From contig NC_071632.1 of the NCBI RefSeq assembly GCF_014839835.1, forward strand, positions 11,240,487-11,304,486: DNA of 64,000 nt, written 5' to 3'. Under the pieces are notes generated by a model. It was not told the DNA's origin and did no database searches. It saw only the letters and a list, made by a program, of their open reading frames with translations. Every line of letters begins with the position of its first letter. Within the stretch, counting starts at the first letter, position 1. Below are positions 16,869 through 29,081 of the stretch, piece by piece. Made by a program: the position numbers and the translations under genes. The stretch is from Dryobates pubescens. Taxonomy: Eukaryota > Chordata > Aves > Piciformes > Picidae.

Positions 16869-17954
16869 GGTCTAACTCAAGTTGAAAATAATGGCCACAG
16901 TTGTGCAGGATTCATTTGAATATTCTTCCCAATACCTAACCAATACCTCAAAATATGGCTTAGCATTTATTGGTTTCAGAGGGTAATTGTGAAAATATAA
17001 TGGAGGTCACATAGTGAGTTCCTCACTCACGTGATGAACACACATTCTGCTCTGCTGGGGAATGTTAATGGTACCAGTACAGACAGGAATGCTCTTTAGA
17101 TGGGTAAAATATTGGGATTTTTGAGTCAGCTTCAGACTAACCAACTTGTGCATCAGTCTGGTAATGACATAAATGGGTTACCTTAGTTAAAGAAATCACT
17201 AAGTAACTTTCAGTAACCTCAGCAGTCCTAAAAGTGAGTGACTGAGATTTGCAGGTAGGAAATGTAGAGCAGAATCTGAGCTTTTCAGAGTAGGTTACAA
17301 AGCTCTTCAGTTGCAGAATAAAGCATTTGTGCTCAGCACAGTGCTTTGTTGCTGTCTTTGTTGGATCCTATGACCATGGAAAACGTAACCCTGTATGTAT
17401 TCCCCGGCCCATCCAAAACTGTCTTTCCATTACCAAGTCAAATAAGGAGAAAGATGAGTTTGAATAGTTGGGATGAAAACAGATGAGGGAGAAATAAAAA
17501 GGCATCTAGCAGAGGCTTCTGAACTTGATCCCTTCCAGAGGTTCTACTGTTTGTTTTGCTTTCAAGAGGGTAGAAGTTTTCAGAAGGAAAGCTCAGTAAT
17601 GCTTTTCATGTCCTGGTGGACTCAGGAATATTTTGTGACTGTCTTTTGACAAGGCTTTTTGTGCTTGTGTGTTTAAACATTCTTGCTTGATAAAAACAGT
17701 GCAGCTGTGGAATCAAACATGAAGCTCAGTTTTTAAGAGTATGGAGTGTTTGTGCTAAGTTTTCACAAGTAGTGCCTTCAACAAGTAGATTGGGCTTTAA
17801 ACACTAGTCCAGATTTGCTGATATTAAGAGCAAACCAAATGAAGCTGCTATTTTAAAGATGGTCTTTTAAATCATATTCTTAAGAGCATAAAAATGTTTA
17901 CGGGCTATTTCACAGCAAGGATATCTCCAATTTATTGTTTTACTAACTGTAATC
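16869..17954. other. Intergenic upstream of PKS copy 1; no gene seen
   Basis: No exon or repeat recognised. Weak similarity to unit 2 begins near 17920 and becomes near-identity at about 17955. Confidence 0.4.
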
Positions 17955-18203
17955 AGATAAGACAGAGATTTTTACTCTTGTCCTGGTTTAAAACCTGATT
18001 TTATCAAGAATTTACTGCTTCAGGGAAGTAGTTTTGAACTTTAGCCAGGGTCACAAATACTGTGACTCACTGGCTCTTTTCCTATGGAAGGCGTTAACAT
18101 CTTCACCACACTGCAGTGTGCGTATTCGAATATGAAACCTCTCAGAATCCTATATAAGTGACTCCCAAAGACCCAGCCTGTCAGTACACCCTACCGGGAT
18201 AAG
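17955..18203 (+). promoter_or_regulatory. Core promoter and non-coding exon 1 of PKS copy 1
   Basis: A TATA box (TATATAAG) lies at 18151-18158. About 30 bp downstream a TCAGTAC initiator-like string at 18181 marks the likely start. The short leader ends at 18203 with a good donor (AAG|GTAAGA), giving a small untranslated exon joined to the coding exon at 19934. Upstream at 18107-18120 is a perfect 14-bp palindrome, CACACTGCAGTGTG. The whole block is nearly identical in unit 2 (59945-60193). A TATA promoter without a CpG island suggests tissue-restricted expression. Exon joining is inferred from splice signals only. Confidence 0.65.
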
Positions 18204-19545
18204 GTAAGACTTACACAGCTCACTGGATAACTCTAGAGATGCCAAAGATACATTTTATGTTGTAATCAGGAAGTGCTTATTTTTCTAGGGTATGCTGTTA
18301 AAGTGCTAGCATAGGAGTAATGCTTAAAAGTGCCTTTGTAATAAGAGTGTGTGTTAGGCATTGCAGCTTTGGGTTTGCAATGATATTAACCTATGAAACA
18401 CAGAGACTAGACATTTTGAAGGACTAAAAGAAAACAATTTTAATAGCATTTTAGAGTTTGAATTGTTGGTAAAATAGAATTTACTCTTAGAAAGCTTCTG
18501 TTCTCCTTGGTTTTGCTAGGTGGCCTTTTAGCTTTTTCTGTCTTAGCTAAAGGAACTGAGAAGTCAGTTTTTCAACGTGTGAATGTGAGCAGTTGCTTTT
18601 AATTTCACATTTCAAAGCAAAGCTCCCAGTAATGGTAGCTATGAATGATGTGTAGGGCTGTGAAACAGACTCATCTCTGCTTTGCTGCCATCAGTCAACA
18701 ACTGATAAGGGCTCTTTGGCACCTACTGTGGTACCACCGAGAGGAGAATCTGTCACCACTGCCAAGAGTCCCCCCCAATCCCTTTCCACATGAATCTTTT
18801 CCTCTTTGTGGGTTGAATCAAGTCTAGGAGGACTGAAGGGTGCTGAGATGGGCATCCTGATGAGTTTCAATTAATCCAATTGAACAGATTTTTCTCTCAC
18901 AAGTTGCCTTCCCAGCATTAAGCGGGGTAAATCAGCTAAAATCAGCTTTAAATTCTTCTGTTTCATTGAAAAAGTTTGTGGAGTCACTTCACAGCAAATT
19001 ACTCTCCCTGTGAAACTGCAAATGGGCAGAAAGGGCAGTTACTGGCATGGCTGTAGTGGCACTCCATGCAGACTCTGCATTGTCAGGAGGACAGAAGTCT
19101 TGTAGCTTTTGGTGGCTTTGAGCACGGCTGGTGGGGCTTAATCTGGGAGGACAGAGCAAGCTGATTTAGACTAAAGCTAGGCAGCCTTGGAGTCCAGCAA
19201 AGCTGAACTCCGAATACAGTTTTCCTTTCCAGGCACATTTCCAGGGTCTGGAAGAAGCACCTCTTGTTCCTTCAGCTACTTGATTGCCTGTTGCCGGTTT
19301 GTGTGGTCTGATTTTAGCTGGTAATTTGCAGAGTGAGTCTGGGAGATCTGCCTTGTGAACAGATACAGAGGTTTATGAATGAAGAGTTTGGGGAGTTAGC
19401 CAGGGATTTCCTTGTAAAAGTAGGGGAACTAGAAAAATACTGCACAGCTCTGGTCACCTGTGGGGAATGCCTTTGCTTATTATGGCCAAAAATTGATCAT
19501 TAAGATTAATCAAGCTTGGAACAAGTCTTTGTGTTTGTGGGAAGG
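18204..19545 (+). other. PKS copy 1 intron 1 (first part)
   Basis: This intron DNA is about 98-99% identical to 60194-61680 of unit 2. Unit 2 has about 130 bp extra near 61366-61495. No coding sequence or RNA gene is recognised. Confidence 0.5.
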
Positions 19546-19864
19546 TCAACTTTTAACTTATTTGGGGATTTAACCCACACACCGACCAATACCCACTCAG
19601 TTCCTGAGAGTGAGCTGTGCTTCCCACCCAACACCTCTTTGGTGTGGATTACCGAATTTTGGTTCATATGTTCTGCTATGGATGGCTCAAACTTCTTGTG
19701 CACCTGCTTCCTGGCTGAGCGTGGCAAACTGAAAAATCCCTCATTTAGGATAAATACTACTTCGCAACACCTGAATCTTGAGTATGTTATCAGCATTTTT
19801 CTCATACAGCACTGTGCCAGGTACTAGGAAGAAAATTACTATGTCCTAGCTGAAACCAGGACAA
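19546..19864 (-). mobile_element. Partial ERVL-type LTR (fossil) in PKS copy 1 intron 1
   Basis: Read on the minus strand it opens with TGTCCTGGTTTCAGCT, the typical start of avian ERVL-type LTRs, and continues through a TTTTCTTCCTAGTA-like block. Only the 5' part remains and there are no internal genes. It is absent from the matching site in unit 2 (near 61680), so it arrived after duplication or was removed from the other copy. It ends about 70 bp before the PKS start-codon exon. Confidence 0.75.
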
Positions 19865-19941
19865 CCTAAGATTTATATAATGATAAATGCATAGTTGTTT
19901 AACCTGACTGACACTTATACCTTTGTTGTGCAGCTCAAAAG

Positions 19942-22900
19942 ATGGAGATTGAGGCTGGAGATGAAATTGCTATTGTTGGAATAGCATGCAACTTTCCGGG
20001 AGGTGAGTTTTGGGTAAAAGCAAAGCAGGCTGCTGGGTGAACACTGAAAATCACAGCCACTCACTAATGTTGAGGTGGAGGAAAAGAAGATTCTACCTCT
20101 TATAAATACACCTAAATTCTGCCTCTTGTACAAGCTAAAAAGCTGGCTTCAATAAAGAACTGCTAGTGCCTACTGAAATAGCAGCAAGCAGCCTGCAGTA
20201 GAGCTGTCTCCTATTTACACAATTTTATTTACAATTGGGCCCTATAAAAGTGCTAGTTGACTTTATATTCTGAGATTAGATGGCTGGCTGAGATTGCATG
20301 GGTGGCTGAGAGTAGATGGGTGACTGAGATTAGATGAGTGGAAATGTTTATACAGCTGTGAGAGATTGCTGGGTTCTGGCTGCTGCAGTTAAACTGTCCA
20401 CACTCTTTGCATTAGTTCAACACAGGTTTAAAAACTCCAGAAAAATTACAGACAATGGAATGCAGTTTGTCCTTGCAAGGCAGCATTCAGCCCTAATGGT
20501 GCTAGTCTCTCCCTTTCCTTCTTTTCTTTCTTGCCCTCATGACATTTCAGTTCCTGGCTTCTCGCTGTCCAGGATTCAGTAGAAACCTAGTGGTACAGTG
20601 ATAACTCTTGTGGCCCACAGCTTGCTGTGAACATGCCTGAGTCTAGTCAAGTGCTAATAAATACATAGCAGCAATCTGGTACCCAAGGATTAAATACAGA
20701 TTTGGTGCAAGCCATTTGTGGATTCAGACACAGCCAGTAAAGGGACTCTCTTCAGAAAGTTGTTCTTTTGCTGTGTAGTAAGTAGACATGTGATTCTGCT
20801 TGATCAACCTAGTGGTGAGAGTTCCCTGTAGGTGTGTATGAGTTTCTGAGTCTGCCAGGGGGGCAGGAGGGAGCAGATAATTTAATCTACTTTTAAACCT
20901 TTTCACAACAGGAGATGGCATTGACAATTTCTGGAAAGTCCTGGAGGAAGGCAAAAACTGCACAGTTGAAATCCCCACTGAGAGATTTGATACCAAGGAC
21001 TGGTATGATCCAGATGAAAACAAGCCAGGGAAGATATGCACAACGCGAGCAGCTCTGCTGGATGAGTGAGTCTGTTCCACTGCTGTGCCACTGGGTTTTG
21101 TTTTGTGCTTAGTCTGATGTGTTCAGCTGTGCAGAGGGTGCAAGGCACAAGAGAGCTTGTCAGTGGGCCCCAGAACTGGCTTTCTTTTCTCTCCCATGAA
21201 GAGATTTCCTGGTCTGTGACACTGATGAGCAACTTTAGTTGCAGGCCATGTTCAGCACAGATATTTGTGGCTGGGCACACATAGGGCCTATGATTCCATA
21301 AACCAACATGAATGTAAACACTCACCATGTCTCCTGTCACTTGTAGGAGTGTCTGAATTTTGAGTGCACAGAAATTCACATCCATTGGGCATGAAGTGGT
21401 ATAGTTTGGATCTGAGATGGGCTCCAGCCTGTCACATAATTATTACTGCTTATAGCACTGTGGACCACAGAGGAAAGTGGCAGGGTATGGACTCTGAGCT
21501 TTAAGAATTGCCTGCCAAGTCTTCTCCAGTTTCAGCCTGAAGGTTAACGAGCTTTGCTGGAACTCAAGACCTTATCCTGTGCTTGTAGGGACAAGTAGCT
21601 GTAATTGGGGGGCAAATGTGACAGCTTAGGAACAAAGTAAGGAAGTCTGGTTTTGCTAGACAGTCAGGGAATCACAGACTTATTGTGAGTGTTGTACCTA
21701 CTCGTAAATCTCAACTCCTCATAGTTCTTATTTACTCTAAGTCACTCCTCCATAGTACTGAGAGAGTATGTATGTGTAAGTATCAGATAAAGAGAGCAGT
21801 GAAAGAGAAAATCTGGAGGAGTAAACTGCACATACACAGATAAAATATTTGGAGTTTATTGTTAGAGAAGTATGAGCATCTCTAGAAAATATCTGAGCTG
21901 GTCCTCTGCTTAGTATCTTGCAATAACTTAGAAGACATTATTTAGAACTTGTTGCTTAAGCCACATTATAGCACAGTCACTGTAGATTTTCTGCAGATTT
22001 TCATAATCTGAGGAGTCCTCTTGGTAGTGGTGGGATAAGCACATGACTAAAGATGTCTAGGAGTAGGCCCATAACTCTGAAATGAAGATCCACTGATAAA
22101 AATTTTTATGTTGTGGTGGGACATGAAGCATCCTTGGCCTATCAACATTTTCTTCTGCTCTGGTTTTCATAATATTGCAGAATATGTGCACTTTGAGTCC
22201 TGAAGTGGATGCGTATTGTCCATACATTGTAGCATGTTCTGGTCTGTGTCTTTTAGGTTCAATTCATTTGACAACCACCTGTTTGGCATTAATAACACAG
22301 AAGCCGAACGCATGGATCCGCAACAGAAGTTACTGATAGAATGCACGTACAAAGCACTGGAGGATGCAGGAGTCCCTGTAGAAGCTGTCAGTGGCACCAA
22401 AACAGGTGTTTTTATTGGTAAGATGAAAATGTTATGGTGAAGAAAGCCTGGGTGAATGTTTTAAAGATTGGAGCACTCCTGTGTAAACTTCACCTACCTA
22501 ACTAGCACTGGAGGTGTAGGGCTGCTGCACTGTGCCACTACTTGTAATTTTTGGGTCTCAGTAAGGATTACAGGGCTGCTCTAGAAGTTCAAGATACAAT
22601 TCACATACATATTTTTGGTGCTCTTCTTAGACTTGAATTGGTCTGGTGGTTGGACTAGATGATTGTTGAAGGTCACTTCCAGCTGAACTGCTCCAACTGT
22701 TCTCCACCCCTTTTGTTCACTGGGGTTAAACTGACACATATTGGATATTTTTGCAGGTCTTATGAATCGAGACTATGAAATTGTAACAAGCAGAGCAGTG
22801 AGTGAAATCAATCATTATGATGGTACCGGAACAGCAATGAGCATTGCTGCTAACAGAGTCTCCTTCACGTTTAACCTGACTGGGCCATCGCTGGTGATCG

Positions 22901-25900
22901 ACACTGCATGTTCATCTTTTCTTTTTGCTCTGCACTACGCCTTGCGAGCCATTAAGTCAGGTAATAGGGCCGAAGAGGTGCTGGACAAGGGGAAAGACAA
23001 CTGTTTGTGTCTCTCACCCTGCAGTTCTCAACCTGAGCACGCTTCTGTTTCACTCCAGGAGACTGTGAGGCCGCAATCTGTGGTGGAGTGAACTGCATAA
23101 TAGATCCCCGCACCTTTGTATCTCTCAGTAAAGCAAAAATGATCTCTCCAGAAGGCATAAGCAAACCGTTCTCCAAAAAGGCAGATGGGTATGGAAGGGG
23201 AGAAGGCTGCGGTGTTGTTTTCCTCAAACCTCTGAAAAAGGTAAGAGAGCTTGAGGAGCAGTCTAAAATAAGCCCGATGGCTTACCTGAGTTTCGTATCT
23301 TCAGCTCTAAACGTTGCTCTTCCAGAAGAGATTTTATAAATCAAGCTTAGGATGAATGAGGCACATATTAAGCATGAAGCATTGAGGCACTTCCCCTACC
23401 ATGGGGCAAGGATCACACATTTACAATTAGTTTCTGTCTGTTCTTGGGTTTGTTGTTTTGTTTTCTGGCATCTGGAGAAAGCCTGTGAAGAGTAAAGATA
23501 ATTGTACCTTTTCATGAAACAGGCAAAGGAAGACTACAGCAAAATCTGGGGTGTGATAAACATCAGTGCTGTAAATCAGAACGGCAGGTCCACGACTCCA
23601 ATCACAAGACCTTCTCAAGTGGAGCAGGAGAAGCTGCTGCGCAGCATTTACGAAAGCCGCGTGGATCCCTCGGTGCTGCAGTACATTGAAGCCCACGGTA
23701 CAGGAACCGCTGCTGGAGATCCTACTGAAGCTGAAAGCCTAGGCAATGTCATCTGTAAGAAGAGATCTTCACAGGTTTCCCTTCTGAGAATTGGTTCTGT
23801 GAAAGGCAATATTGGCCACACGGAATCAGCTGCTGGAGCAGCAGGGTTAATCAAAGTGCTCCTGATGATGCATCACGAGAAGATCGTTCCATCCTTGCAT
23901 TACTCAAAGGAGATGAGCAGCATCGACACAGAGAAGTTAAACCTTACCATTCCCACTGCTGTAGAGCCCTGGGAAGAATCCAGCGAGTATGGAAGAGTAG
24001 CTGGCATCAACTGCTTTGGATTTGGAGGAACCAACGCTCACATAGTGGTGAGGCAGGTCAAGCAGCTAGAGCCCCTGCCAGCCTTTAGGAGGCCCCTCGA
24101 ATTAGTTCTGCTGTCAGCAGCATCAAGCAAGTCCCTTCAGATGACAATGGCCGACATGGCTGAGCAGCTGAGCACCAGAAACTCCATCACTCTCCCCAGC
24201 CTGGCCTATACGTCTGCCTGCAGAAGAAGCCACGCCAGCCACAGGTACCGAAGAGCTTTTCTCACAAATTCTCTGCAGCACTTGCAGCAAGAGGTTGTGT
24301 CGGCAGCAAGCGCTGAGCTCCCCATGTTGAAGGGGGAGCCACAGCTGGTGTTTGTCTTCTGCGGCAACGGAGTGACGCTGCCAGAGTTCAGCGAGACCCT
24401 GCTGAGCTCAGAGCCTCTGTTCAGAGACAAGTGCAAGGAAATAGAAGCTCTTTTCCAGAAACAGGCTGCCATCAGCCTGCTGCCAGCAGGAGGTCACAGT
24501 CCGCAGGATTTGCTGAACCCAGCGCTTGCCCAGCCCCTGCTTTTCACCCTGCAGGTGGCCTTAGCTTCCCTTCTGAAGTACTGGGGCGTTAAGCCAGTGG
24601 CTGCCATCGGCCACTCGGTAGGGGAAGTGGCTGCTGCACACTTTGCTGGGTACCTTTCCCTGGCAGATGCAGTCAAAGTGATTTACCATCGGAGCCGGCT
24701 GCAGGCAAAGACGATTGGGGGCAGAATGCTGGTGGTCGGCAACATCCCTGTCGAAGAGATCGCGGAACGCCTGCATCGCTACTCGGGAAAGGTCTGCATT
24801 GCAGCTTTCAACAGCCCCCTTTCCTGCACCTTGTCTGGGAATGCAGACGCCATGGATGCTGTCCAGAGAGATTTAGCTCAAGCTTTCAGCCAGAGAAAGA
24901 TCTTTCTTCATGTTTTAAATGTCCCAGCTGCGTACCACAGCCCCAGCATGGACACCATACTAGAGGAGCTGGAAGCGAGCCTCCAGCCTTTAGAAAAACA
25001 GAAGGGGGAGATTGAAGTGATTTCAACGCTGACAGGGCTGGCTGCTTCTGAAACTGACTTTGCTCTAGGCAAGTTCTGGGCCCAGCATACTCGTGAGCCT
25101 GTTGCTTTCACCCAGGCCATCAAAACTGCAGCTAAAGACAGGGAGAATGTGGTGTTTGTGGAAATAAGTCCTCACCGAGTACTGCAGCGAAGCATCAAGG
25201 AAACTCTGGGGAAAGACACAAAGGTTTTCTCATCCTTGCAGTCTGGTACAGAGGATCAGACACTCTTCACCCTGGTAGGAAACCTCTTTGAACTGGGGTA
25301 CAATCCCAACTGGCAGCACTTCTGTGATGGCTATCAAAGTGTTCCTGTGGCCATTCCACGGTATCAGTTTGACCGCAAAAAACTCATGGCCTGTCTGGAC
25401 ATCCACCTACAAGCCAACCAAAGAGGTGTCAGCTCCAGCCACCCTTTGATTTATGGCATGGGCAGTAACAAGATGGAGTTTGGCTGCCTGGTGTCCCAGG
25501 ACACAACGTCATACTTATATGAGCACAAGAACAACGGTGTGGCTTTAGTCCCTGGTGCTTTTTACGTGGAGCTTGGTCTAGCCTCTGTGTTGAGCAGCTC
25601 AAGTCCCAGAGTGCCTCTGAGTAGTTGCCAGATGAGCATCAGTTTTTCTGCGCCGTGTGTTCTGACACAGAGTTCCCAAGTCTTGACTATCAAGCTGAAT
25701 CCACAAAAGGCAGTGACAGCCTTTGAGATCCTCTCTTCCTCCAATGCAGTTTATGCTTCAGGCCAAGTTGCCAAGGGTCCTGAAGCTGCGGTGGAAGAAA
25801 GCGCCATCTCCTTCCAAGACGTCTATCAAAGATGCAGGTCAGTGATTAGCGGAGAGGAGATTTACGAATCGCTGTCTCAGGTTGGCTTTCAGTACGGCTC

Positions 25901-28900
25901 CATATTCAGGCAGCTGAGTGATGTGCATTATTGCCAGGAACTGAAGGAAGCTATAACGAGCATCAAGGTGAACAGGGAGACCCTCAAGGAGATGTACAAC
26001 TACTGCATCCATCCAGTGCTGCTGGACTGCTTTCTGCAGATGACTGCTGTCTTGACCTCAAGGACATTGCAGTCCAAAGCAGGCTTTCCTTCAGGGATAG
26101 GCAGCCTGGTGGTGCTGCGACCGCTGGAGGAAGAGATGATGATATACATGAGAACGAGCAAATCCTTTGGGAACAGCCTAGAGGTCTGTGGATGCTTCAT
26201 GGACAAGCGTGGCTCCATTTTGGCTGAACTGAAGCGCGTGGCCATCACATTCATGAAGCAAACCTCTTCCAGAGACAATGAGTTCATGTTTGAAAACAAG
26301 TGGAAAGAAATCTCTCTTTCACAGACAGTTGGACATCTTGGGGCTTTGCCCAGAGTGCTGGTGTTTGCTGACAAGTTTGGGATAGCTGAGCAGTTGAAAA
26401 AGTACTTGCATCCCAATTCAAGGTATGTCCTGTATGAAGACTGGGAAGCCCACCTGGAAGGCAACGCACAGAATAAAATGAGATCGGAGGTTGAGGATTA
26501 TGAAGAAATTCTGTTCCTGTGGGGAATTCAAAAGTTAAATGAGAATTTCCCAAGCCAAGTGGTAGCTGAAATGGCAAAGTGTTGTGAAGCCTATCGCCAG
26601 GTCATTGTGGCACTAAGAGAGAAAGTGTCCCGCTGTACAGTGCGAGTGATCACCTACAGAACAACAGAAAGATATGTAGACCACCTGAACTGTGGGTTTG
26701 CCATGTATGGCATGACCAGAACTTGTGCTGTTGAAGTTCCAGAAATTGCCTTTCAGATGATTGACCTCAGCTCTACCAGTTCCCTGGACATCTCAGTGCT
26801 AGCAGACGTTCTTGTCAAATACAAAGTTGCAGACTACCCAGAAGTTTGCATCAGCCACGGAAGAATTTATGTGGCAGAAATCAGACGCACACCTTTTGTC
26901 GATGCAGACTGCAACCAACCCATCAAATCTCCCCAGAAGTCAGAAACGTTCACTTTGTACACTTCTGATCCCTACACAGCCAAAGACTTGTCTGCTGAAT
27001 TATACCCCAGCTCTGCCACTCCTCCTGACAAACAGAGTGTGGAAATCCAAGTGGATAAAATATGTCTCCACTCAGAAGATTATTTTCCCATCAGTGTTTC
27101 TAGTCGAAACTTTGGCAACACACTGTACTGGAATTCACAAGCAGTAGACAAACATGGGCTGCTAGTGCTTGATTTCAGTGGCACAGTAACAGCAACAGGC
27201 AGCGATGTGAAGAAGGTTAAAGTTGGAGATCAAGTGGTTTTATGCTATCCTGCTGCTGCCTCATCCAGAGTTCGGGTTCCAGGGACAGTTTGTTTCAATG
27301 TAAAGAAATTCCCATGCTTTCAGAGTGTCCCTTGTATGTCATACTTTATCATTGCATGGGAGATCTTCCATCAGAGGTTACCCAAGGGGAAACATGGCAA
27401 AACACTGGGTATTATTTCTACAGAGACATCCTCAGTTTTGTGCCAGGTTCTTTCTGCGGCAGCAGAAGAGATGGGTTGGAGAGCAGTACTTGCAGAGCCC
27501 ACTGCTGGTAAGTTCCATGACATAAATTTATGCAATGCCCTTGTTGTTCTGCCACCAGCAAAGAGGCTGTCTCAGGAGGATCTGTCTCGCATGTACTTGC
27601 TTAAGGATGTGGTGATAGTGTGTGGGAATCCACAGTCTGATTGTATTCAGAATGTCAGTGAAATTGATCATGAAAATGTCACCTTCCATATCCTTACACT
27701 TAGCAGCATTTTCCAGAAAGCATCTCTAAAGGACCTGCAAAAGACTGTGCATGCATGGATCAGTTCTCTGGAAATGAAATTGTTTAGACATCTATCAGGT
27801 TCTGTTTTTCAGCAGACTAAGAGCTTTGAAAGGGTGAACTCTGTGATGTCCTATTTTACCTGCAAATCTGTCCCACTTGCCGTACTGAGAAGGCAGAAGG
27901 ACATCACTGTGTCTTCAGATATACCAATCTATGAGCCCCCAAAGAAGCTGTTCAAGCGGAGTGCTATTTATGTAGTAGTTGGAGGCCTTACTGGGCTTGG
28001 CTTTGAGACAGTGAAATTCATAGCTGAGCATGGAGGAGGGTGCATTGCAATACTCTCCAGGAGAATGCCAAGCAATGAGAAGCAAGAAGAGCTGAATGTT
28101 TTGAGACAGCACTATAAAGGGAGCAAAGTGGTATTTGTGCAGTGTGATGTTACTTCAACCAGTGATGTTGAGAAAGCTTTCCAGTCCATTGTGAACATCT
28201 TTGCAGGGAGCCCAATTAAAGGTGTGTTTCAAAGTGCTGTAGCTTTACATGATGGCCATCTTGAGGTTTTGACCTTGGCTGACTTTCAGGAAGTGCTGAA
28301 CCCCAAAGTAGCAGGGACTCTAAATCTTCATTTGGCTACGAGAGGCCAGCAGCTTGACTACTTTGTGTGCTACTCCTCTGTTACTTCCTTTCTCGGCAAC
28401 TCCACCCAGACAAACTATGCAGCTGCAAACTCTTTCTTGGATGTCTTCTGCCTCTACAGGAGGAACTGTGGGCTTTCAGGCCAATCCATTAACTGGGGTG
28501 CTTTGAACCTTGGTATACTACTCAATCAAAGCCATATCCAGAACATCCTGGAATCCAAGGGCATAGACATTCTGCAAGTGCATGAAATCCACGAGTATCT
28601 CAGGAAGACCTTGCTTGTGAATAACCCTCAGCAAGCTGTTGTCAAATTAAACTTCCAAGCTTTATTTCATCATGTTTTCTCTCGGATTGCTTCAGTCAAA
28701 AGTCGCTTCATGTCGATTCTGTTAGAAGAATTCAGTGACAAGATTGAAACACGTGAGGAAACCCAAGCCCAGGATACTGCCTTAATCAAACCTGAAGACT
28801 ACATCACCTTAGTGGTGAGTGACATCACAGGATCAAATGCAGATGACCTAACCATGAACACAACACTTTTGTCTTTGGGCATTGACTCCATGTTAGCTAT

Positions 28901-29081
28901 GACAATTCAGAACCGTGTCTTTCAGGAGAGGAAGGTGGACATACCTCTTCTGAAACTGCTGGATCCTCACACAACTCTGTCAAGTTTAGTAGTAGTTTTA
29001 GAAGAGAAAAGCAACGAAAGCGAAGCAGTTCAGGAAAACAACGATGCAGTTGAAAGTGCAGAAAATGAGAGTCGTCTGTAG
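19942..29081 (+). CDS. Iterative type I polyketide synthase, copy 1 (complete)
   Basis: Coding exons: 19942-20002, 20912-21065, 22257-22417, 22757-22960, 23059-23240 and 23523-29081, after a non-coding exon near 18181-18203. All junctions are GT-AG with compatible phases, giving 2106 aa. Domain order is as follows. KS spans ~8-430, with Cys177 in DTACSS, His312 and His353. AT spans ~525-840, with Ser619 in GHSVGE, Arg644 and His726. DH spans ~890-1165, with His922 in HxxxGxxxxP and Asp1089. A structural region and ER-like segment without a clear nucleotide motif cover ~1180-1600. KR spans ~1735-1940, with GGLTGLG, Lys1849, Ser1873, Tyr1886 and Asn1890. ACP has Ser2043 in LGIDS. There is no thioesterase. 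It extends chains from malonyl-CoA in the cytosol, and the inactive ER favours polyene products. Animal relatives make psittacofulvin (budgerigar), sea urchin pigment and otolith-seeding products (fish). The product here is inferred, not shown. Confidence 0.93.
20003..20911 (+). other. PKS copy 1 intron 2
   Basis: This intron is 909 bp, against 418 bp in unit 2. The ends match; the middle differs by insertion and deletion. No gene inside. Confidence 0.6.
21066..22256 (+). other. PKS copy 1 intron 3
   Basis: This intron is 1191 bp, whereas unit 2 has only 184 bp here (62391-62574). About 1 kb (roughly 21131-22155) is absent from unit 2. I see no gene or known repeat in the extra DNA. Confidence 0.6.
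22629..22705 (+). mobile_element. CR1 3' remnant in PKS copy 1 intron 4
   Basis: Only the last ~75 bp of a CR1 remain (TTGGTCTGGTGGTTGGACTA onward). Unit 2 keeps nearly 900 bp of the same element at 63105-64000. The left junction suggests an internal deletion of about 995 bp in unit 1. Confidence 0.75.

Noticed and set aside
17979-18203. Idea that the PKS promoter is LTR-derived, because TGTCCTGGTTT precedes it as at LTR starts
   Set aside because: Similarity ends after about 11 bases, and no LTR end or poly(A) block follows.
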